The notes beneath the pieces are model-generated. The model was not told where the DNA came from, ran no database searches, and worked only from the letters and a program-made list of their open reading frames with translations. Positions 14,755 through 19,223 of a DNA stretch of 19,223 nucleotides are shown here, piece by piece. The stretch's first letter is position 1. Each line of letters starts with the position of its first letter. A program made the position numbers and the translations under genes. Source of the stretch: Gammaproteobacteria bacterium (GTDB lineage Bacteria > Pseudomonadota > Gammaproteobacteria > Granulosicoccales > Granulosicoccaceae); the NCBI GenBank assembly GCA_003511825.1, contig DOIU01000230.1, forward strand, positions 1 through 19,223, given 5' to 3'.

Positions 14755-14859
14755 TAAGTGACTAAAATGTCTAACGTTATCAAACTAGAGGCTGACTGTG
14801 TATGCCTGTGACACAGCTCAAGAATTATCCGTTTAGCGCCGCAATTTTCGGCGCTTTTT
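14755..14859 (+). ncRNA. Weak candidate small RNA ending at an orphan terminator
   Basis: The terminator at 14835-14859 points along the plus strand but no plus-strand gene lies before it until gpmI, about 800 bases away and with its own hairpin. A possible promoter has GTGACA (14720-14725) and TAGAAG (14743-14748) with 17-base spacing, predicting a start near 14755 and an RNA of about 105 bases. The RNA would contain a CTGTGT/ACACAG hairpin (around 14799-14819), then a single-stranded A/T-rich linker and the terminator, a common layout for Hfq-binding RNAs. The promoter match is only moderate and no family is recognised. Confidence 0.3.
14835..14859 (+). terminator. Orphan intrinsic terminator on the plus strand
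   Basis: AGCGCCG (14835-14841) pairs with CGGCGCT (14849-14855) around loop CAATTTT, and the T-run continues to 14859. In the minus direction the stem is followed by AAACGG, so it is not a good terminator for the patatin gene that ends at 14867. Its orientation therefore implies a plus-strand transcript. Confidence 0.7.
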
Positions 14860-14866
14860 CTCAGAT

Positions 14867-15784
14867 TTAGGGGCGAGAGAGGATGTCATGCAATGCCGGT
14901 AGCATGCGCTGGACACACGCATGCCCCTCTGCAATCGATTGGCTCGCGCTGTCATAGTCCATTACCCCCAAGTGACCCAGCCGAGGGTTCAGCAGGATAT
15001 CAGGAGGATCACCGGCCATGCGGCTACGTGTAATACGATCTTGCATGATATTGATGGAGCCGAGCATGACGTCGGTATAGGCAGGTGAGTCGTCTTCATC
15101 CGAGAAGGTTTTCTCAATGAGTTGATCGGCGCTTTTGCTGAGGGGCTCAGGAAGCCATTCGTTGGCGAGATTTTTCCACATGTCGCGGCGAGCCTGGTGA
15201 GAGGCTTGTTGGCGAATCCGTCGTTTAGCTGTGATGTTGTTGTTCAGATTAACCGCGATGATGATATCGGCACCCAGAGCCCGGCAGGTTGAGACAGGCA
15301 CTGGGTTCACCAGTCCGCCGTCTGTGATCCATGCATCATGGTGTTTGACAGGGGCAAACAATCCGGGTTGCGCAAAAGATGCTCGCATGGCGCGCAACAG
15401 AGAACCTTTCTGGATCCAGATTTCGCGTCCGCTGTCCATCTCAGTGGCGACGGCTGCGTAATCGATAGGCAGATCTTCTATAGGTCTGTCGCTGAAATGT
15501 GCCTCCAGGCGCTTGAGGACGCGTTCGCCCTCAATCAGGCCGCCGCTGCCCAACGAGATATCCAGTAGAGAGACAATGTCTTTCCAGGTAAGAGACTCTG
15601 TCCATGTCTTTAGAGCGTCAAGGTGCCCACTTGCGTAGGCGCCACCCACCAAGGCGCCGATGGATGAGCCGCAGACGATCTCGGGTTTAATATCGTTGGC
15701 GAGCAGCGCTTCAAGAATGCCAATGTGTGCCCATCCGCGGGCGCCGCCGCTGCCCAGGGCAATGCCAATTTTTTTACTGTCCAT
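14867..15784 (-). CDS. Patatin-like phospholipase/esterase, RssA-type
   Basis: The 305-residue protein has the complete patatin catalytic dyad. The oxyanion loop GSGGARGWAHIG is at 11-22, the nucleophile elbow GSSIG at 39-43 has Ser41, and DGG in WITDGGLVNP gives Asp155. The family hydrolyses acyl esters of phospholipids or related lipids. The bacterial RssA/YchK subgroup matches in length and in the KIGIALGSGGARG opening, but its true substrate is not settled. No signal peptide is present, so it is probably cytoplasmic. The ATG at 15784 is preceded by AGGAAG at good spacing. It diverges from the TonB-dependent receptor gene with 170 bases between start codons. Confidence 0.92.
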   Translation of the reverse strand: MDSKKIGIALGSGGARGWAHIGILEALLANDIKPEIVCGSSIGALVGGAYASGHLDALKTWTESLTWKDIVSLLDISLGSGGLIEGERVLKRLEAHFSDRPIEDLPIDYAAVATEMDSGREIWIQKGSLLRAMRASFAQPGLFAPVKHHDAWITDGGLVNPVPVSTCRALGADIIIAVNLNNNITAKRRIRQQASHQARRDMWKNLANEWLPEPLSKSADQLIEKTFSDEDDSPAYTDVMLGSINIMQDRITRSRMAGDPPDILLNPRLGHLGVMDYDSASQSIAEGHACVQRMLPALHDILSRP

Positions 15785-15905
15785 GGAGATCTTCCTGCCA
15801 AGAAGCGCACATTTTAGGGGCTCCTTAAGGTGCTGTCAGCAGTGCTCGGTTACGAACAGAAACACTGGGCAAATTCGTGTGACTCCAGATAGAGGCATGT
15901 CTGCC

Positions 15906-15911
15906 TATACT
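15906..15911 (+). promoter_or_regulatory. Possible -10 element of the TonB-dependent receptor gene
   Basis: TATACT matches the sigma70 -10 consensus at five of six positions, 43 bases before the chosen ATG. The sequence 16-18 bases upstream (ACTCCAG region, near 15882-15888) is a poor -35 match, so if this promoter is used it probably needs an activator. No Fur box was recognised. Confidence 0.3.
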
Positions 15912-15954
15912 GACGGTAAGACTCACCATTGTATTGTGGACGGACGCATACCCG

Positions 15955-17994
15955 ATGACTTCAAAAAGAGCCAATGGCCATTGTTTTCAATTTTCCTTAT
16001 TAGCAGTCCTGTGTTGCGCCAGCCTAGCCGCATTGGCGCAAGAGAACACCGGCGAAGGCGTCAGTGAATTGGAGGAGGTTTTGGTTCAACCTTCCCCAGA
16101 ACCTGAGCCCGATTTTGTGTTGGGCACGGGCGTGAGTGGCGAAACGCTGCGACGCATGCCTGGCGGAGGCGGAGATCCAGTGCGAGGCCTGCAAGCGATG
16201 CCAGGCATGACCTTTGTTGATGATTCAGAAGCTGCACCTGCGGTTCGTGGCTCTCGCCCAGAAGAGAACTACATGGAGGCGGACTTCATCCCAGTGGGTT
16301 ACCTGTTCCACGCAGGCGGTGTTATCAGTGTGTTTAACGCGGATCTGGTGGAGTCATTTACGATTTATTCCTCTGCGTATGGCCCTGAATACTCAGGCGT
16401 GACGGGTGGTGTATTTGATATCCGTCTGCGCGATCCCAAAACGGATCGCTGGCAAGGTAATTTTGATGCGAGTTTTCTGCACGCTGGTGTGTTGATTGAA
16501 GGCCCGGTGACTGACGACCAATCCCTGTACCTTGCTGGGCGAATGAGCTATCTGGATTTGTTTCTTGAAGATCAGCTTGAAGATGAGGATGGCATCGAGT
16601 TTAAGCAGTTTCCGAAATACAGCGATTATCAGGGGAAATACGTATGGCATGCTGCGGCTGATTCAACGCTCCGCTTCCAGATCAATGGGGCCGCTGATAA
16701 GCAGGAAATTATCGTTTCAGACGACTCTGAGGAAGTGGATACAGACCCGATTTTTGCGGGACGACACTACGAATCAACCGCATTTCATGAACAGGCGCTG
16801 CTCTGGGAGACAACCTTGCCGGGCGGTGGTTTATGGCAATCCGCTTTGGGGCATTCGTCGTCGACCAGCGAAGCCCAAGTAGGCCGGGCAGGAGATACCG
16901 ATGTTGAACTGGATCGTTGGCTGGTGAAGAGTCATGCAAGCGTGCCGCTGAACCAGCGTCATGACTTGAAAGTAGGTGCTGAGGTGACTCACATCAACGC
17001 AGACTTTACTGTGGGCTTTAATGATCCGGCATGTACAGAGTTTGAAACGGATTGTTTGTTCACGGGCGCTGAGCGCCTTGAGACTGTTGAGTCCACGCGC
17101 ATCAATGTGGGGCATTTATTTGTAAAAGACAACTGGTATGTATCGGAGGACTTCACGCTGTATCCAGGTGTCGTCTTGCACGGCGAGGACTATCTGGACA
17201 AAGTGTTTGTTGAGCCGCGATTGTCCGGGGAATATCGGGTGAATCCCAACTTGAGTATGAGCGCGGGTACAGGTATTTATCATCAAATGCCTGACTTCAT
17301 ACAAGTGAATGAGGTCTTTGGGAATCCGGATCTGGACTATATTCGTTCGGTTCATGCAGTGACAGGAGTAGACGTAAAGCTTGGGGCTGGATGGTCAGTC
17401 AAGTCGGAGTTGTATTATAAGTGGCTGGACAAGCTAGTGACTGGCGATGATGAAAATCGTTATGCCAATGATGGTGAGGGCTACGCCTATGGCCTGGAGA
17501 CCTTGGTGCGCAAAGACCTCTCGGAGCGCCTCAGCGGTTGGTTGTCTGTGTCATTGTCAAAAGCAAAGCGTAAGCACAAGCTTACTGGTGATACGTTTGT
17601 GTTTGACTATGATCAGCCGGTGAATGTGTCTCTGGTTGGTAACTATCGTTTGTCGCCCAAGTGGGAGTTGGGCGCGAAGTTATGGGTCCACAGTGGTACA
17701 GCTTACACGCCCATTATTGGTGCTGAGTTGGACGAGGAGGTGGAAGACCTTTACCGGCCCCAATATGGTGCGATTAACAGCGATCGATTCCCTACGTTTC
17801 AGCGGCTGGATCTGCGGGTTGATCGTGTGTTCACGCGTCGCAGTGGTAAGCAAAGCCGCGCATATCTTGAGTTATTGAATGTGCTCGATGCGCGCAATGT
17901 TTCTGATTACGACTACAATGGTGATTACGCGGAGCGCAAAGAAGTGACGCAGCTGCCGCTTATCATTGGTTTGGGGTTTTCGGCGGAGTTCTAA
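15955..17994 (+). CDS. TonB-dependent outer-membrane receptor
   Basis: A 679-residue protein from ATG 15955. It has a signal peptide (hydrophobic FSLLAVLCCASLAALAQ, cleavage about residue 29), a TonB-box-like stretch LEEVLVQP just after it, and a plug domain (about 50-160) with LQAMPGMTFVDD, VRGSRPEENY and YGPEYSGVTGGVFDIRLR. A C-terminal 22-strand-type barrel ends in the aromatic residue Phe (GLGFSAEF), as recognised by the BAM machinery. Such receptors import large or scarce substrates using TonB energy. No iron-siderophore signature or carboxypeptidase-like N-terminal extension is seen, so the substrate is open. An in-frame TTG at 15934 would lengthen the N terminus by seven residues before the ATG and is less likely. 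The stop codon lies in the loop of an 8-bp hairpin (17984-18003). Two small exported proteins follow. Confidence 0.92.
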   Translation: MTSKRANGHCFQFSLLAVLCCASLAALAQENTGEGVSELEEVLVQPSPEPEPDFVLGTGVSGETLRRMPGGGGDPVRGLQAMPGMTFVDDSEAAPAVRGSRPEENYMEADFIPVGYLFHAGGVISVFNADLVESFTIYSSAYGPEYSGVTGGVFDIRLRDPKTDRWQGNFDASFLHAGVLIEGPVTDDQSLYLAGRMSYLDLFLEDQLEDEDGIEFKQFPKYSDYQGKYVWHAAADSTLRFQINGAADKQEIIVSDDSEEVDTDPIFAGRHYESTAFHEQALLWETTLPGGGLWQSALGHSSSTSEAQVGRAGDTDVELDRWLVKSHASVPLNQRHDLKVGAEVTHINADFTVGFNDPACTEFETDCLFTGAERLETVESTRINVGHLFVKDNWYVSEDFTLYPGVVLHGEDYLDKVFVEPRLSGEYRVNPNLSMSAGTGIYHQMPDFIQVNEVFGNPDLDYIRSVHAVTGVDVKLGAGWSVKSELYYKWLDKLVTGDDENRYANDGEGYAYGLETLVRKDLSERLSGWLSVSLSKAKRKHKLTGDTFVFDYDQPVNVSLVGNYRLSPKWELGAKLWVHSGTAYTPIIGAELDEEVEDLYRPQYGAINSDRFPTFQRLDLRVDRVFTRRSGKQSRAYLELLNVLDARNVSDYDYNGDYAERKEVTQLPLIIGLGFSAEF

Positions 17995-18003
17995 TGAACT
18001 CCG
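17984..18003 (+). other. 8-bp stem-loop with the receptor stop codon in its loop
   Basis: CGGAGTTC (17984-17991) pairs perfectly with GAACTCCG (17996-18003), and the loop TAAT contains the TAA stop. TAGTTGCATTAT follows rather than a T-run, so it is at best an imperfect terminator; it may instead stabilise the mRNA 3' end. Confidence 0.5.
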
Positions 18004-18248
18004 TAGTTGCATTATAGAGAGGCAGTCTTTCTTATTACCAGCTCGTATATTAATGCTACCGCTAGCGTTATGAGGCTATGCTAGATTTAACTCAGATACG
18101 ACAATGATTGTTACGCAAGTGCAACTTTTTTGCGCCTGCAGATAACTCTTGTCGTAACGGCGGTATTTTGGCGCTATCATACGGTGTAGCACTGGTTTTC
18201 TGCAGTGTTGTTACTACCGTTCAAATGGACCTAGAGGCTGGTTTTTCA

Positions 18249-18551
18249 ATGAAATTTCGACAGATTTTGACCGTGCTGGTATTCATGGTTGCTGCCGTGG
18301 TCATGAAAAACGCGCTTCCCAATCAGTCCATGATCAATCCGAATGCCGCTCCAGTTGTTAACGAGACCGGTGCATCCAATCTTGTCGCCTTGTTGTCACC
18401 TGAAGTTATGTATGCTGTGACTCTGGAGATCCCGGGGCGCGAAACGGCGGCATCCTCCGCATTTATTCCTATGCCCGTTCCTGGTTCAGTCATCGTCTTG
18501 GTGGTCACTGTGCTTAGCCTGGTCTCTATCGCGCGCATGGCGGCTTCTTAG
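18249..18551 (+). CDS. Small exported/membrane protein with C-terminal hydrophobic sorting-like tail
   Basis: I do not recognise this gene. From ATG 18249 it encodes 100 residues: an N-terminal signal or anchor helix (MKFRQILTVLVFMVAAVVM), a ~55-residue polar middle without cysteines, and a C-terminal hydrophobic segment (SVIVLVVTVLSLVSIA) preceded by IPMPVPG and followed by RMAAS. The proline-rich lead-in, helix and end with an arginine resemble the PEP-CTERM/VPLPA sorting signals of exosortase substrates, but the basic cluster is reduced to one arginine. The frame is open back to 18108, adding 47 residues. The internal ATG is preferred because it begins a typical export signal; a GAGG lies about 12 bases before it. 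It follows the receptor gene by 254 bases, so it probably has its own promoter. Confidence 0.6.
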   Translation: MKFRQILTVLVFMVAAVVMKNALPNQSMINPNAAPVVNETGASNLVALLSPEVMYAVTLEIPGRETAASSAFIPMPVPGSVIVLVVTVLSLVSIARMAAS

Positions 18552-18571
18552 TTGCATCCAGCGCCAGCATA

Positions 18572-18601
18572 GCGCGTCTCACAGGTCTCTGTGTAACGCG
18601 C
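18572..18601 (+). other. Two-tier stem-loop after the small protein gene
   Basis: GCGCGT (18572-18577) pairs with ACGCGC (18596-18601), and inside it CACAG (18580-18584) pairs with CTGTG (18589-18593) around the tetraloop GTCT. It starts 20 bases after the stop codon at 18551. No T-run follows, so it is either a weak terminator or an mRNA-stabilising structure. The rest of 18552-18763 shows nothing I can name. Confidence 0.5.
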
Positions 18602-18763
18602 AGTTCTGGCTGCGACGGTTAAGGCAGTGATGGTGTGGTCGATATGAAATCAGAGAGGGTGTGTTTTTCGCCTCGCTCTGGGAGTCCCTTGTTGTGTCAA
18701 ATGATCAATCCAGATCTCCGGTCACCGAGGTATGTTGGTAATTAGCCCGTTACTGGAAACCCA

Positions 18764-19054
18764 ATGTTAAAAAACGCTACCAGACTCGCTGTTACGCTGT
18801 TTTTTTCAGCCATTTGTCTGATGCCATCAATGATTCTGGCCCAGGATGAACACGCATCGGTTGTCTCTACCGAAAACTCACAAACGGCTGCTGATGCCAC
18901 GGATGACAGTACACTGGCGCTCAATAACGTGGCACCAATGTCTGAGCAAAGTGTCAAAGAAAAGGTGACTGAAAACGGGCCCGTATTGTTGGTGCCGATG
19001 GTGTTGGTGTTGCTGGCGTTAGTGGCCGTTTCTAGGCGCAAAGAGCAAGACTAG
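18764..19054 (+). CDS. Small bitopic exported protein with C-terminal helix and basic tail
   Basis: This 96-residue protein is not recognised. It has a signal peptide (MLKNATRLAVTLFFSAICLM, likely cleaved after ILA, about residue 26) and an acidic, Ser/Thr/Ala-rich linker of about 45 residues. A C-terminal hydrophobic helix (VLLVPMVLVLLALVAV) ends with SRRKEQD. The plan of signal peptide, low-complexity linker, helix and Arg-Arg tail is that of proteins carrying C-terminal sorting signals (GlyGly-CTERM, PEP-CTERM and similar), although no canonical motif precedes the helix. It could equally be a simple single-pass membrane protein. It shares this plan, but little sequence, with the gene 212 bases upstream. 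Only a weak ribosome-binding site (GGAAA, about 18750) precedes ATG 18764. Confidence 0.65.
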   Translation: MLKNATRLAVTLFFSAICLMPSMILAQDEHASVVSTENSQTAADATDDSTLALNNVAPMSEQSVKEKVTENGPVLLVPMVLVLLALVAVSRRKEQD

Positions 19055-19223
19055 CGCCTGAGGTACTGCCGCCACTCCTGCTGCAGTCAGTGTTTGTTCA
19101 GATCGCCGCTGATAGGCTGGTGGTTACTGGTGACGGTTGAATGACGCTTTTGAGGCTGATTTTAAACGTTGATAGATGCTGTATATTTGAGCCAAGTATG
19201 TGATAATACACGCTAATCGCTTT
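19055..19223. other. Right-edge non-coding sequence with a possible promoter
   Basis: No gene is visible before the window ends. TG-T-GATAAT (19199-19207 region) resembles an extended -10 element on the plus strand, which could serve a gene beyond the edge; the -35 region is poor. Confidence 0.25.

Larger units (their letters stand above)
14554..14866. other. Intergenic region of ~310 bases between two minus-strand genes
   Basis: No protein gene is supported; the plus-strand frame reaching into it is a shadow of the neighbouring gene. It holds a plus-strand intrinsic terminator at 14835-14859 and a possible promoter at 14720-14748, described separately. Two similar strings, ATGACAAATCTC (14655 region) and GTGACAAATTCA (14720 region), lie about 65 bases apart and could be paired regulator sites, but this is weak. 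Confidence 0.5.

Noticed and set aside
14453..14761. 102-residue plus-strand frame over the start of the beta-barrel-like gene
   Set aside because: It mirrors the signal-peptide region of the minus-strand gene and shows no domain; the minus-strand gene has a coherent signal peptide and strand pattern.
18064..18071. Palindrome CGCTAGCG downstream of the receptor gene
   Set aside because: Too short and isolated to call an operator or attachment site; no second copy was noticed nearby.
18108..18248. 47-residue N-terminal extension of the small exported protein
   Set aside because: The extension has no ribosome-binding site and would bury the export signal that begins at ATG 18249.

Overview
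The window looks like the chromosome of a free-living, probably marine, gammaproteobacterium. Evidence: the housekeeping proteins (TtcA-like, DTD, HisB/H/A/F/I/E, TatABC, GpmI) are gammaproteobacterial in type; there is an outer-membrane TonB-dependent receptor and an LpxL/HtrB-type acyltransferase, both Gram-negative traits; and a sulfotransferase sits in a polysaccharide locus. No mobile element, CRISPR array, tRNA or rRNA was seen. Genus cannot be fixed from the sequence alone.

Layout. (1) 1-3068, plus strand: the end of a surface-polysaccharide cluster, with the tail of an unidentified gene, a tandem-domain GT2 glycosyltransferase started by a GTGA overlap, and a PAPS-dependent sulfotransferase. 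(2) 3198-5257: a glutaredoxin-like membrane-anchored protein converging on a minus-strand pair, ttcA-like then an LpxL/HtrB-type acyltransferase. (3) About 5325-5482, minus strand: a strong candidate for a small regulatory RNA of the CsrB/RsmZ type. It has six GGA motifs, most of them in hairpin loops, a sigma70-like promoter and a full intrinsic terminator. I regard this as the best find in the window. (4) 5609-7044, plus: D-aminoacyl-tRNA deacylase and an exported DUF3530-type alpha/beta hydrolase. (5) 7126-12366, plus: hisB-hisH-hisA-hisF-hisI-hisE-tatA-tatB-tatC. From hisA onward most junctions are overlapping start/stop codons, so late histidine synthesis and the Tat export machinery appear to be one transcription and translation unit. 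gpmI follows. (6) 14062-15784, minus: a small exported beta-barrel-like protein and a patatin-like (RssA-type) hydrolase, with an orphan plus-strand terminator between them that may end a second, weaker small-RNA candidate. (7) 15955-19054, plus: a TonB-dependent receptor, then two small unrecognised proteins. Both have an N-terminal export signal and end in a hydrophobic helix (with a basic tail in the second); the first resembles a degenerate PEP-CTERM/VPLPA sorting signal.

How they relate: the polysaccharide, lipid A acylation, TonB receptor, beta-barrel and small exported proteins all concern the cell envelope. The candidate Rsm-type RNA would act by sequestering a CsrA/RsmA protein, a system that in related bacteria controls exopolysaccharide and secretion; that link to this locus is inference only.
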